A DNA stretch of 64,000 nucleotides from Treponema sp. (GCA_017464425.1 JAFUDX010000025.1:1-64000); one strand, 5' to 3'; positions 8,401 to 16,568 are shown, numbered from the stretch's first letter. Notes: generated from the sequence alone by a model not told the origin. Made by a program: numbers and translations.

Positions 8401-10859
8401 TTAAGCAGTGTGGCAATCTTCTCAGAAAGACCGACGATTGGGCTTCCCTCATCATTTTTAACTTTGACTTGGCTTGATGTATCTCCGTCTTGCACGGTGT
8501 AAGAGAAAATGAGCGTGGTTGAGCCATTGCCGCTCTTGTATGTTGCCTCGTGAATTTGATTATCAGAGAATCCTTCGAGTTTGACATACAGATTGCTTGT
8601 ATCGCCCATCGTGACGGTGTTGTCAAAGACAGCGTTAATCAAAAGTTCATCGCCTTTTTTGAGCAGCGTTGCCGAAGGAGAAGTGACGCTCTTTAGAACA
8701 GGAAGCGTGCTGACAACGATAGTGTACTGGTCTATGCCCACATTTCCGAGCAAATCCTTTGCGATAAACTGGAATTTAGGCTTCGTTCCCGCATTTTTCC
8801 ACTCATAGAGCGCGTTTCCGCTTCCCGGAAGAATCGGCTCTGATTTATAGGTGCCGCTTTCGCTATCGTATGAGCCACTCACCGTTGCATAGTTTTTTTC
8901 AGAATCATATGTTCCGAACAAGCCATCATCAGCTTTTTCATCAACACGGCGGATTTCATAGGCGGTCGTGTCCATCTTCATGCCGCTGTCTTTAAAGCCT
9001 TTGAATTCAAGCACGAGTGCTTCTTCACCAGAAACAATCGCCATGTCACCTTCTGGCCGTATTGCAGAAATCGTAGGATTCGACGAATCACCCGCAAGTT
9101 TGTATTCGGAATATGTTCCCGTTGTGCCGCTTCGCGTGAGGCGTGCGACAAAGAATTTATCAGTTGCCTTTTTATTTTCGCTCGCAAAATCAGTGAACAA
9201 ATCAATGTCAAATTCAAATTTATGAGAAATAAATCCGCCAGAGACGCTTCGAGAAGTGAGCGGAACTGACCACAGAACACCAACACTTTCAATTTCAGTC
9301 TTTTTGGCGGTTGTGCTCGTTGGCGCGTATGTGTCGTGGAGCGTGTCAGTAGTCAATGTATCAAGGAAGGCTTTTGCTTTTGTGGATTTTTCGGAGGTCG
9401 AAGAAGCGATTGAATCAGGAACCCACACGAATTCAAGGTACTTACAGCCAGCAACATCAAGCGAAGTGCCCGAAATGGTAACGAATGCAGTAGCATTGTC
9501 ATCAGAAACAGCAACCTCTGGCACGGAATTGTTCTTTGGCGAAGTAATCAAGAGCATGGGGGCTGTGGCATCGATGACATTGACAAGAACAGTCTCTTCA
9601 AGCGTTTTTCCGCCGTCTGTGTCGCCCTTCTTTCCTTGCGCAGTGATTTTGAGCGTTGCCGTCTGCGGTGTGGAAGGCAATTTTACCGTAAGTGTTTTTT
9701 CGCGCTCGCCCTCATTTATAGAAGGCGTTTCTGAGGCAGTTTGAGTTTCTTCTTTATCATCGGTATATGAAAATATATATCCGACAGGAGCTGTTGTAGA
9801 CTCATCATCTGAAAGTGCCAGCGCGTCATCATCAAAAACGGTGATACTGAAAGAACTGTTCACATAGACCGTAATTGATTTTTCGCCAGTGTCCGCTTCG
9901 GTTATTTCTTCTGAAAGCTCGTAGCGCGGAACATCGCTTTCTGACCACCAAATGAACCAACCGCCGTCAACTTCGTCATCTTCGTTTTGGACATCGATTT
10001 TGGCATCCGCAATGGAATTTGAATCAGGAACGGAAACGATATCGCTCGCAGAATACCGCACTTGAAGATAATGCTTTCCTGTTGCAAGGGAAGCGTCTCC
10101 AGAGACAAGCAAGTCATGCGTAATGTCAAAGACCGGCTGATAGACGTTTGAATCGCCCGTTTTTTTTACCGTGCAGATTTTATTTCCAGACTCATCATAC
10201 AGAGAAATAGAGGGCGGATTTTCCTCGCTTATGCCCATCGTGTCGGTAAACGCAGCAGAAATTGAGAAATTCACATTCTGTGCGGCATCAATATGGGAAG
10301 ATTCGTTTAAATCAAGAGATTTGAGATAGTCGAGTTCATGCAGTTTGTATTGAATTCCGTTGATTTTTCGGTCAATGAACCACGCACTTCCGACAGGAGC
10401 TTCTTCATCAACAAAGAGAATTATGGTTTTGGTGGATTTTGAGGCTACATTACCCGCAGGATCGGTCGCGATAAATTTTAAAAGCACGACCCCTTCTTTT
10501 TCAAAGGTAAAACGAAGATTCCAGTCAGCTCCAGAAAGGCTGGCAGTCTCAAAATCGGTGAATTCAGAAGAATCGCTCGCCCACTTTATCTGCGTGTAGA
10601 CTTTTGCAATTCTATTGTTATCAGTGGCGGTACCTGCAAACGAAACCGATTTATGGCAATACACGCCGCCTGCAAAATTAGTGATTGTGTCGCTTTCTTC
10701 ACTGGTCATAGACTTGACCGTAAGCACAGGTGGCGTTAAATCAACTTCCTCGCCGAGCCCTGAATCTCCACCGCAGGAAAAAAAACAGAATGATATGATA
10801 GAAAATACTATATATATATATAGGCTTGTAAGTGAGGGTATTTTTTTCAGACTTTTCAT
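5469..10859 (-). CDS. Giant Ig-like-repeat lipoprotein (1796 aa), first gene of the pair
   Basis: Paralogue of the gene downstream. The signal peptide ends in FFS-C with Cys29 and the mature protein begins CGGDSGLGEEVDLTPP. It contains many Ig-like modules, seen as repeated 'VDGIPPVAT', 'IDTKAPATP', 'DYAGNVS' linkers and 'DGNYPAGSML' strands. The C-terminal part (about residues 1400-1796) is Tyr/Ser/Asn-rich and ends FTYYYGMQRY. The start is supported by GGGAG 6-8 nt before ATG and by an AAGACA-17-TAAAAT promoter at 10892-10920. The signal-peptide codons for Leu-Tyr-Ile-Tyr-Ile lie on a (TA)7 run, a possible slippage site. Ligand and function are not apparent; a cell-surface adhesin or scaffold is the natural inference. 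The C-terminus may be a novel domain. Confidence 0.82.
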   Translation of the reverse strand: MKSLKKIPSLTSLYIYIVFSIISFCFFSCGGDSGLGEEVDLTPPVLTVKSMTSEESDTITNFAGGVYCHKSVSFAGTATDNNRIAKVYTQIKWASDSSEFTDFETASLSGADWNLRFTFEKEGVVLLKFIATDPAGNVASKSTKTIILFVDEEAPVGSAWFIDRKINGIQYKLHELDYLKSLDLNESSHIDAAQNVNFSISAAFTDTMGISEENPPSISLYDESGNKICTVKKTGDSNVYQPVFDITHDLLVSGDASLATGKHYLQVRYSASDIVSVPDSNSIADAKIDVQNEDDEVDGGWFIWWSESDVPRYELSEEITEADTGEKSITVYVNSSFSITVFDDDALALSDDESTTAPVGYIFSYTDDKEETQTASETPSINEGEREKTLTVKLPSTPQTATLKITAQGKKGDTDGGKTLEETVLVNVIDATAPMLLITSPKNNSVPEVAVSDDNATAFVTISGTSLDVAGCKYLEFVWVPDSIASSTSEKSTKAKAFLDTLTTDTLHDTYAPTSTTAKKTEIESVGVLWSVPLTSRSVSGGFISHKFEFDIDLFTDFASENKKATDKFFVARLTRSGTTGTYSEYKLAGDSSNPTISAIRPEGDMAIVSGEEALVLEFKGFKDSGMKMDTTAYEIRRVDEKADDGLFGTYDSEKNYATVSGSYDSESGTYKSEPILPGSGNALYEWKNAGTKPKFQFIAKDLLGNVGIDQYTIVVSTLPVLKSVTSPSATLLKKGDELLINAVFDNTVTMGDTSNLYVKLEGFSDNQIHEATYKSGNGSTTLIFSYTVQDGDTSSQVKVKNDEGSPIVGLSEKIATLLKSDNATSIVESTNLLQAKKTIAVDGIPPVATISSITSDISSLEVANYQNGGITYLKEGRTLSVTLTASEAILISGSPEFAFAVGSGTITLPFTGSTSTTVTFSKKIESTDANGELTYSPSSCVSASSTITDSAGNPITLPTGEAVSASFAIDTKAPATPTVVVNTTSSNYSGTINKVDYFANSASFTATVASSDSSVKSVEYSPNGGTAWFTTTSGTAVTLSATEYSSVQLVCRATDYAGNVSALSEAQNLQINSTFPAFTLECTNADGNYPAGSMLIFKLSFDEKVNYSSSAICTADKLANGSCAYIQLSALKSGEKCGDGANKGRAYLSDKSGNPLTSASSSETDTVYFTYQAQDPDEFTLKVASDTVHLTGFTDLYGISQGSNGLDGDYERSGVVCDGVAPKVVSMTPGGTKTIADDGKNVYTEGNTITLVFSEQIQKSGGNITLRQVSGWAIPPVLSASDFSTISSAISSDQKNTLSLQENGIDMEDSEWTGGSVVGPANNYYHGTGQYVGPYKKSSQGILDTGAPDTATKYVLDFDMDIWDTNTTTHYFGKTFSANSKSATVLTGSKKRDAKAITVQDIRDVLETAHYHERILDVTADAVKIESDNKTVTITFPAGLCDTSANLPSGRRWELVIEKGAFMDMTGNEFGANSVGVVEKIDSVHSNGTQIDTGISTSNWGRYKSSSTTPVVLIQNGSNYYFWSSGVATPVIRVDRYSYGLGINQSNASGTVESQITSHSVKPTGYVRTRIDCESLGATVAKYVTTDSDIVPESTSVNTTTSNTQKTTSIAYQTKSTLSGKAVSGISTIAANSPIQFAVGTGSYTKAFKKYVVAQAELNGSSEKGYEGVFQTVVMLDHPQKNDGKTAVATLTGNQFSLRGNTGSSLAGEPSISPFPLRECQVGSPFLRLTFNDRAGGNTNSDDYYWVSYEVLVDTTFSGYCSSGAATAYDWTNAGSNNSHMACGQFTYYYGMQRY
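10809..10822. repeat. (TA)7 dinucleotide tract inside a signal-peptide coding region
   Basis: Seven uninterrupted TA units lie about 12-17 codons after the start of the 1796-aa lipoprotein. Gain or loss of a unit shifts the reading frame at the very start of the gene. Confidence 0.8.
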
Positions 10860-10891
10860 AGATACTCCCAGTAAAAATTTTCTCGAATAGT

Positions 10892-10920
10892 ATTTTATGC
10901 TAGTTTCTGTGAAATGTCTT
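10892..10920 (-). promoter_or_regulatory. Promoter of the giant-lipoprotein operon
   Basis: On the minus strand: AAGACA, 17-nt spacer, TAAAAT, about 33 nt before the ATG at 10859. The match to the sigma-70 consensus is moderate but spacing and position fit. Confidence 0.5.
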
Positions 10921-11020
10921 GTTTTTTATAAAATATAACAAGAATTTTTAGAAGTGAGATTTCTTAAATTTCTAAAAACTCTAAAAAAGGGAAAGAAATC
11001 AGAAAACAGAGTGAGAAAAA

Positions 11021-11251
11021 AAATCCACAGATGCGCTAGCCGCGAGAGCGGCGAGTTAATAATTTCAACTCATGCAAACAACGCAAAGCGGTGTATTTCA
11101 CAGATGAACACAGATTATGTATTTCTCATACGAAAATCACTCGTACTAATACGAAAGACTTCATATATAAAGACTCTAATCTGTGGAAATCTGTGCCTAT
11201 CTATGGATAGATTGCTTCGCTTCGCTCGCAATGACGGAGCAGAATGCATCT
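11021..11251. repeat. Intergenic dispersed-repeat patch (CACAGAT-type and TCGCAATGACG-type)
   Basis: The 430-nt gap between the lipoprotein operon and hppA holds no convincing gene. It contains AAATCCACAGAT, CACAGATGAACACAGAT and later ATCTGTGGAAATCTGTG, i.e. inverted copies of one motif, then a TTGCTTCGCTTCGCTCGCAATGACG-like unit and a degenerate CTGCTAACTGCTAA run. The first motif recurs at 60931-60946 and related motifs recur near 42.9 and 61 kb, so this is probably a family of intergenic REP-like repeats. Confidence 0.6.
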
Positions 11252-11291
11252 AGCAATGACGAGCTAACTGCACACTGCTCACTGCTAACTG

Positions 11292-13469
11292 CTAATTGAA
11301 CAGCACCGCCCACAGGTTGTAGTGCGCGAAGACTGAGACCGCAACGAGCGAGACCGTTGACATAATCTTGATGAAGATGTCCATACACGGGCCGACCGTG
11401 TCTTTGAGCGGGTCGCCTACGGTGTCGCCGACGACTGCCGCGTCATGCACCGCGTCGTAGCCCTCGCCGCCTTTTTTGATTCCAGCCAAGCCGCCCTGCT
11501 CGATGAACTTTTTGCCGTTGTCCCAGGCTCCTCCCGCGTTACCCGTGAAGAGCGCAATCATAATCGCACAAATCGTTGAGCCAATCAAAATGCCGCCGAC
11601 GAAATTCGCGCCGAACAAAAGCCCGCACACAACGGGAATGACCACCGCCATGAGAGCAGGCACTTTCATCTGACCGATTGAGCCTTTCGTTGAGATTCCG
11701 ATACACGTCTTGTAGTCAGGGTCGCTGGTTCCTGCCAAAATGCCGGGATTTTCCTTGAACTGCCTTCGTACTTCCTCGACCATCTTCCGAGCCGCGTTCG
11801 CAACCGCGTCAATGAGCATGCCAGAGAACAAGAACGGAATCGCGCCGCCCACAATTGCACCAGCAAGCGTCATCGGCTCCATGATGTTGAGCTGAGGCAC
11901 TCCCCCAGTGAGCTTTTCGCCAGGGATTGAATACATGTACGAGAGCATGAGCGAGAGAGCCGCCAAGCCGCCAGAGCCGATTGCAAAGCCCTTTCCGATT
12001 GCCGCCGTGGTGTTTCCAACCGCGTCGAGCGTGTCAGTGATTTCGCGAACGCCTTCGGGAAGCTTTGACATTTCGGCAATGCCGCCCGCGTTGTCAGAAA
12101 TCGGGCCGTAGGTGTCAACCGAAACCGTGAGCGAGACGAACGAGAGCATTCCCATCGCGCTCATCGCAACTCCGTAAAGACCTGCAAGATAGTACGCGAG
12201 AATGATTCCCAAGCCCAAAATGATACACGGAAGCATACAAGAGTTCATGCCCAAAGCCAAGCCTGAAGTGATTGTGAGCGCACTTCCCTCGCGGCTCGCC
12301 TCTGCCAGTCGCTTTGTGGGATTGTAGTCAGAAGAAGTGTAATATTCCGCCACGATTCCGATTAAAATGCCCGCCACAACGCCGACCGCGCCGCCGATAA
12401 ATGGAGAAGCCCAGCCCGCCTTGAATCCGAGAGCAGCAAAATCCAAGCCTTTGCCGTTGAACAAGAAGTAAGAAAGGCACAAGCCTGCAACGAGCGTGAT
12501 TCCCGCGCCAATCCAAGTCGCCGCGTTCAGCTGCTGATGGACTTTCTTTGACTTTGAGAGATTTTTGACGAGAAGCGAAGCCACGCCCAAAATACAGGCA
12601 AGAAGACCACTCGCCGCAAACGCAAGCGGGAATGTGTAGAGCGCGTTCAGAGAACCAGACGGAACGCCCACTTTGACGATTAAATTGTATGCAAGCGCGA
12701 TTGCCGCAACGATTGAAGCGACATAGCTTTCAAGCAAATCTGAGCCTAAGCCTGCAACATCACCTACATTGTCGCCGACATTATCAGCGATGGTGGCAGG
12801 ATTTCGCGGGTCGTCTTCGGGGATATGCGCCTCAGTTTTTCCGACCAAGTCAGCGCCCATGTCAGCCGCCTTTGTGTAGATTCCGCCGCCGACACGGTTG
12901 AACATAGCGACCATAGAGCAGCCCAACGCGTAGCCTGAAAGAATGTTCGGGAATTTTATGATTTCGATTTTGGTAAGCCAGCATTTTGCCGTCTCAAGAT
13001 TATCGAGCCAGCCCAAGCCAAGCCCGAACACGCAGAACACAATGCCCAAGCCGAGCAAAGCGAATCCGCCTACGCACAAGCCCATGACCGAGCCGCCGCG
13101 GAAGGCAACTTTTAAAGTCTGACCGATATTCTCGGTTTTACGAGCCTCGTTCGTAACGCGCACATTCGCGTAGGTCGCGATTTTCATGCCGATAAAGCCT
13201 GCACTTGCCGACATGACCGAGCCGAGCAAGAGGGCGACGGCAACATACCAGTCGAGCGCGAGCCACACGATAACGGCCACGACAAGAACGACCCACACTA
13301 ACACCTTGTACTCGTATTCGATGAAAGTGTTAGCACCGACACGGATTGCAGACGCGATTTTTGCCATCTGCTCCGTTCCTTCTTCGAGCTTTTTAACCTT
13401 AAAGAAGTTAAAAGCCGCATACGCCAGGGCAGCCAACGCCGCCAAAAGCAACAAACCGATGAAGTTCAT
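11292..13469 (-). CDS. hppA: Membrane-bound, K+-dependent pyrophosphate-energised ion pump (probably Na+)
   Basis: Couples PPi hydrolysis to cation export across the inner membrane. 725 aa with about 16 hydrophobic segments. The PPi-binding signature DDPRNPATIADNVGDNVGD begins near residue 217. GNTTAAIGKGFAIGS (near 484) carries Ala where K+-independent enzymes carry Lys, so K+ dependence is expected. The acidic residue sits in DLLESY, the placement seen in Na+-pumping members; ion choice is therefore an inference. The start at 13469 is chosen because AAAGGAG lies 6-7 nt upstream and the hydrophobic N-terminus MNFIGLLLLAALAALAY begins there; an upstream in-frame ATG would add 22 residues without a ribosome site. 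Single-gene unit downstream of the tRNA-Tyr/Thr genes. Confidence 0.95.
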   Translation of the reverse strand: MNFIGLLLLAALAALAYAAFNFFKVKKLEEGTEQMAKIASAIRVGANTFIEYEYKVLVWVVLVVAVIVWLALDWYVAVALLLGSVMSASAGFIGMKIATYANVRVTNEARKTENIGQTLKVAFRGGSVMGLCVGGFALLGLGIVFCVFGLGLGWLDNLETAKCWLTKIEIIKFPNILSGYALGCSMVAMFNRVGGGIYTKAADMGADLVGKTEAHIPEDDPRNPATIADNVGDNVGDVAGLGSDLLESYVASIVAAIALAYNLIVKVGVPSGSLNALYTFPLAFAASGLLACILGVASLLVKNLSKSKKVHQQLNAATWIGAGITLVAGLCLSYFLFNGKGLDFAALGFKAGWASPFIGGAVGVVAGILIGIVAEYYTSSDYNPTKRLAEASREGSALTITSGLALGMNSCMLPCIILGLGIILAYYLAGLYGVAMSAMGMLSFVSLTVSVDTYGPISDNAGGIAEMSKLPEGVREITDTLDAVGNTTAAIGKGFAIGSGGLAALSLMLSYMYSIPGEKLTGGVPQLNIMEPMTLAGAIVGGAIPFLFSGMLIDAVANAARKMVEEVRRQFKENPGILAGTSDPDYKTCIGISTKGSIGQMKVPALMAVVIPVVCGLLFGANFVGGILIGSTICAIMIALFTGNAGGAWDNGKKFIEQGGLAGIKKGGEGYDAVHDAAVVGDTVGDPLKDTVGPCMDIFIKIMSTVSLVAVSVFAHYNLWAVLFN

Positions 13470-13633
13470 TGATACTCCTTTTTCAGAAAACGAAAATTTT
13501 CTAACGAGGATATCATAGCACATCGTATAATCCAAATTTTGCTAAAAATATGGATTTTTCCGACAAAATTTGAATGATAAAGAAGAATAATATAAAAATG
13601 AAATGAATGGCAGCATCAGACAGGAATTTAAAA

Positions 13634-13667
13634 TAAAAAAAGTCTTAAAGAGACTCTTTAAGACTTA
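13634..13667 (-). terminator. Rho-independent terminator after tRNA-Tyr
   Basis: A near-perfect 11-12 bp stem (AGTCTTAAAGAG / CTCTTTAAGACT) is followed on the minus strand by a run of seven T. It lies directly downstream of tRNA-Tyr. Confidence 0.85.
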
Positions 13668-13671
13668 AAAC

Positions 13672-13753
13672 TGGGGAGTGAGGGACTCGGACCCCCGAAC
13701 CCGAAAGGGAGCGGATTTACAGTCCGCCGCAATTGCCGCTATGCGAACTCCCC
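13672..13753 (-). tRNA. tRNA-Tyr (anticodon GTA)
   Basis: 82-nt class II tRNA. The acceptor GGGGAGT pairs with ACTCCCC, the anticodon stem-loop reads GGACTGTAAATCC with anticodon GTA, there is a long variable arm (GCTCCCTTTCGGG), and a T-arm GGGGGTCCGAGTCCCTC. The 3' CCA is not encoded, so it depends on the CCA-adding enzyme found 1.1 kb away. Confidence 0.95.
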
Positions 13754-13771
13754 TTTTTTACCTTTCGGTTA

Positions 13772-13844
13772 AGCTGCTTGTAGGACTTGGACCCACGACC
13801 CCGAGATTACAAATCACGTGCTCTACCAACTGAGCTAAAGCAGC
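13772..13844 (-). tRNA. tRNA-Thr (anticodon TGT)
   Basis: 73 nt. The acceptor GCTGCTT pairs with AAGCAGC with discriminator T; the D-loop has AGTTGGTA; the anticodon loop is TTTGTAA; the T-arm is GTGGGTCCAAGTCCTAC. One U-U mismatch sits in the anticodon stem. CCA is not encoded. Co-transcribed with tRNA-Tyr, 18 nt downstream. Confidence 0.92.
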
Positions 13845-13877
13845 AGATGTTACAACAGTGCGTTGCGAACGAATAGT

Positions 13878-13906
13878 ATAATATATGAATGTAAAAAAAG
13901 TGTCAA
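13878..13906 (-). promoter_or_regulatory. Strong promoter of the tRNA-Thr/tRNA-Tyr operon
   Basis: On the minus strand: TTGACA, exactly 17-nt spacer, TATTAT. Predicted start of transcription is about 25-30 nt before tRNA-Thr. Confidence 0.85.
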
Positions 13907-13949
13907 CAGAAAAAGCCGAAAATTGTTGATTTTTTTAGTATTCTTTAGA

Positions 13950-14327
13950 TTATTTCTTTGCCCAATCAGGTCTGAGCTTTTCTCCGCCATGAATGTACAC
14001 GGGCTGAGGCTTTGCCCCCTCTTCCATGTAGCATGTGACTAAAAGGCGAATCATTTTTTGAGGGCTGCCTGCAATTTTTGGTTCTTGGGCGCAAAAAAGC
14101 GGAATCTGCGAGACATCGAATGTATTCTGACCTTTTCGCAATGCGGCGGCAGGATTCATCGTGTCCAAATCATCGGTAATCGTAAACTGAATAGAAACAA
14201 AATCGTTTTGGGTAAGGTGATTTTCAGAAAAGAGCGTGAGGCACATTTCACACACATTCTCAGTGATTGACTGGGCTGTATTTTCTGCCCCCGTAGCCCC
14301 ACGAATCGCAAAAAGTCGCTTTGACAT
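13950..14327 (-). CDS. aroH: Chorismate mutase, AroH class
   Basis: Converts chorismate to prephenate in phenylalanine/tyrosine synthesis; cytosolic homotrimer in the family. 125 aa, the normal length for the AroH fold. Visible family signatures are IRGAT at residues 8-12, the F-S-I-Q-F-T-I-T-D-D-L-D-T-x-N-P-A-A-A-L-R strand-helix, PLFCAQE with the Glu of the active site, IRLLVTCY, and the closing YIHGGEKLRPDW. The start is supported by CAGGAG 7 nt upstream of ATG. It stands alone, divergent from a small membrane-protein gene, and is not near other aro genes in this window. Confidence 0.88.
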   Translation of the reverse strand: MSKRLFAIRGATGAENTAQSITENVCEMCLTLFSENHLTQNDFVSIQFTITDDLDTMNPAAALRKGQNTFDVSQIPLFCAQEPKIAGSPQKMIRLLVTCYMEEGAKPQPVYIHGGEKLRPDWAKK

Positions 14328-14401
14328 TTTTACTCCTGTAATTTTATTCCATATTTTTGAGCTCTATTGTATAATAAGTGGAGTAAAAATTCAATAAAAC
14401 T

Positions 14402-14866
14402 ATGGAAGATGAAGAAATTCTTGAAGAACTTGAAACTCTTGAAGTCATTGACGATGATGAAGGTGCTGAATTTTCAAGCCCCAAATCGGACGAAGAGCCG
14501 TTTGAAAAGTTCAGGCAACGAAAAATCTCGCGCCGCCTTCCCCCGCTTCTCCGCCTTACCCGCCGGGCGAATGTGTTCCTTTCGTTTACCCTGATTGCGA
14601 CAATCATTTTTTTCGTCACCGGCAACAAGCAGATTTTCTTGGACTCAAACATGAGCCTCATTTTAAAAATCATAGCCTGCACTGCCATTTCTCTCTCGAT
14701 TTTTTCATTTTCGGCAATCATCGAATGTATTTTCTACACGGTTAAGGACAAAAAATTCCGCCTCATTTTTCATCTTGTCTCATATATTTTGATTTTTCTT
14801 GCCAGCACGACGATTTCAATTCTATCACTTACCATAAATTTACTTTCAGAAGGAATTGATTTTTGA
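14402..14866 (+). CDS. Small membrane protein with acidic N-terminus, function unknown
   Basis: 154 aa. Residues 1-40 are strongly acidic (EILEELETLEVIDDDEG) and followed by a basic patch (RQRKISRRLPP). Three hydrophobic helices follow at about 57-74, 84-108 and 119-148, so the protein is probably an inner-membrane protein with a cytosolic acidic tail. A TATAAT at 14370-14375 precedes it; no good Shine-Dalgarno lies at the usual distance (GGAG is ~17 nt before ATG). It ends 12 nt before cca, which has its own -10 box. The family was not recognised. Confidence 0.7.
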   Translation: MEDEEILEELETLEVIDDDEGAEFSSPKSDEEPFEKFRQRKISRRLPPLLRLTRRANVFLSFTLIATIIFFVTGNKQIFLDSNMSLILKIIACTAISLSIFSFSAIIECIFYTVKDKKFRLIFHLVSYILIFLASTTISILSLTINLLSEGIDF

Positions 14867-14872
14867 TATAAT
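14867..14872 (+). promoter_or_regulatory. -10 box of cca, 6 nt before ATG (leaderless architecture)
   Basis: A perfect TATAAT, then exactly 6 nt (ACGCGC), then the ATG of cca. Transcription starting at the usual distance would begin at or next to the start codon. The -35 (TTTCAG at 14844-14849) is weak. Confidence 0.55.
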
Positions 14873-14878
14873 ACGCGC

Positions 14879-16312
14879 ATGTCTCAAAAGTCAATCAAAA
14901 TTCCTGAAATCTTGCAAAAACTAAACGGTATCTTCACAAAAAACGGATACGAAGCCTACCTTGTGGGCGGTGCTGTCCGCGACATGCTTTTAGGAAAAGA
15001 TGCCCACGATTATGACATCACCACGAACGCAACGCCAGAAGAAGTCATGCGGATTTTCCACCATGTCATTCCCACAGGAATCGCACACGGCACGGTCACG
15101 ATTCACTTTATGGGAGAAGAAATTGAGGCAACCACATTCCGAAGCGAATCAGATTATTCTGACGGTCGGCACCCTGACTCAGTGAGTTTTGACGCAACGC
15201 TTGAAGACGATCTTTCCCGCCGTGATTTTACGATGAACGCAATCGCCGCAAGCCTTTGTGACGGCACGATTATCGACCCGTTTGACGGACAAAAAGACAT
15301 ACAGAAAAAAATCATACGCACTGTCGGAAATGCTCGCGACCGCTTTTTGGAGGACGGACTCCGCCCCATCCGCGCGCTCAGATTCTCAAGCCAGCTTGAT
15401 TTTGAAATCAAAAAGGAAACATACGAGGCAATCAAGAACAGCGAAGTCCAGGAAAAAATAAAATCGATTTCTCTGGAGCGTTTTAGAGACGAATTCATCA
15501 AGATTTTGCAGTCAAAAGAGCCTTCAACAGCCTTTCACCGCATGGAAGAAAGCGGAATTTTGCAGATTTTTATCCCAGAACTCGCCCGATGCAGGAATTG
15601 TCTTCAAAAAGACATTCGTGGCTATCATGTTTTTGATGTGCTTGACCACAATCTGTACGCCTGTGACGGTGCCCCACGCGAAAAACTGAATGTTCGGCTC
15701 GCCGCCCTTTTCCACGATTCTGGAAAATTTGAGGCAAAATCTATCGAAAAAATAGAAGTTCCAGAAGGCTCAGGAAATTTCTGCGACATCATTCATTTTT
15801 ACAAGCACGAAATCTATTCATCAAAAATCGTAAAGGAAGTGCTTCCGCGCTTGAAATTTCCAAATGCACAGGTTGATTCGGTCGCGCACTTGGTCGAAAA
15901 CCATATGTTCCATTTTGAAGAAACATGGGGGGACGCGGCTGTCAGAAGATATATCGTAAAAGTCGGGCCAGAATATCTTGACGATGTGTATGACCTCAGA
16001 ATCGCGGACATGTACGGAAAATACCGAAAAATGCCCGAAGCCACGAGCGAAGGCATGAAAAAGCTGCTCTTATTGCAAGACCGCGTAAAAGAAATTCTCT
16101 CACAGCAAAACGCCATCTCGCTCAAAGACCTCGCTGTAAACGGAAACGACCTGATACAAATCGGAATCACGCCTGGAAAACGGCTCGGCGCAATCTTAAA
16201 CGAGCTGTTCCAATGCGTACTCGATGACCCGGAAATGAACGAAAAGGAAAAACTGCTGAAAGTGGCACTGAATTTGCATTCAGCTCAGAGCACACAGGCT
16301 GGAACAGATTAA
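14879..16312 (+). CDS. cca: CCA-adding tRNA nucleotidyltransferase (class II) with HD domain
   Basis: Adds or repairs the 3'-CCA of tRNAs. 477 aa. The head domain has YLVGGAVRDMLLGK at about 27-40 and the metal-binding HDYDITT just after. RRDFTMNAIA and the RPIRALRF helix are the nucleotide-selecting and neck motifs (~120-165). An HD-type motif LAALFHDSGK lies near 276, followed by a C-terminal helical tail. The enzyme is needed here because none of the four tRNAs in the window encodes CCA. No Shine-Dalgarno is seen; TATAAT lies 6 nt before the ATG, suggesting a leaderless mRNA. It could be a poly(A) polymerase of the same superfamily, but the motif set and missing CCA ends favour the tRNA enzyme. 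Confidence 0.9.
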   Translation: MSQKSIKIPEILQKLNGIFTKNGYEAYLVGGAVRDMLLGKDAHDYDITTNATPEEVMRIFHHVIPTGIAHGTVTIHFMGEEIEATTFRSESDYSDGRHPDSVSFDATLEDDLSRRDFTMNAIAASLCDGTIIDPFDGQKDIQKKIIRTVGNARDRFLEDGLRPIRALRFSSQLDFEIKKETYEAIKNSEVQEKIKSISLERFRDEFIKILQSKEPSTAFHRMEESGILQIFIPELARCRNCLQKDIRGYHVFDVLDHNLYACDGAPREKLNVRLAALFHDSGKFEAKSIEKIEVPEGSGNFCDIIHFYKHEIYSSKIVKEVLPRLKFPNAQVDSVAHLVENHMFHFEETWGDAAVRRYIVKVGPEYLDDVYDLRIADMYGKYRKMPEATSEGMKKLLLLQDRVKEILSQQNAISLKDLAVNGNDLIQIGITPGKRLGAILNELFQCVLDDPEMNEKEKLLKVALNLHSAQSTQAGTD

Positions 16313-16358
16313 AAAGTAAAAAAAATGAATAAAAAAGCGAAAAAACGATTTAGAGTTA

Positions 16359-16387
16359 TTGACATTTTTTTTGTAACGGTATATAGT
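16359..16387 (+). promoter_or_regulatory. Promoter of the tRNA-Phe/tRNA-Gly operon
   Basis: TTGACA, 17-nt spacer, TATAGT, ending 22 nt before tRNA-Phe. Confidence 0.82.
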
Positions 16388-16409
16388 TATCTTCGTCACT
16401 TGACAACAA

Positions 16410-16482
16410 GCCGGTGTAGCTCAGTTGGTAGAGCAGCAGACTGAAAATCTGCGTGTCGTTGGTCCGATTCCAACCGCTGGCA
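16410..16482 (+). tRNA. tRNA-Phe (anticodon GAA)
   Basis: 73 nt. The acceptor GCCGGTG pairs with CGCTGGC (one G-T pair) with discriminator A; D-loop AGTTGGTA; anticodon loop CTGAAAA; T-loop GGTCCGATTCC. The 3' CCA is not encoded (followed by TTTTC). Confidence 0.95.
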
Positions 16483-16491
16483 TTTTCTTTT

Positions 16492-16564
16492 GCGGCAGTC
16501 ATATAACGGCTCATTATCTCAGCCTTCCAAGCTGATGACGAGGGTTCGACTCCCTTCTGCCGCT
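16492..16564 (+). tRNA. tRNA-Gly (anticodon TCC)
   Basis: 73 nt. The acceptor GCGGCAG pairs with CTGCCGC with discriminator T; the anticodon arm CAGCCTTCCAAGCTG has anticodon TCC; T-arm GAGGGTTCGACTCCCTT. CCA is not encoded. It lies 9 nt after tRNA-Phe. Confidence 0.95.
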
Positions 16565-16568
16565 GACA

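Noticed and set aside
10954..11253. A 99-codon plus-strand frame in the gap before hppA
   Set aside because: It runs through CACAGAT and TCGCAATGACG dispersed repeats, gives a low-complexity basic product and has no ribosome site.
15936..15941. Run of six G inside cca as another phase-variation tract
   Set aside because: Six G is within chance expectation and well below the nine to ten seen in the glycan genes; a similar G6 run lies at about 41244 in loaP.
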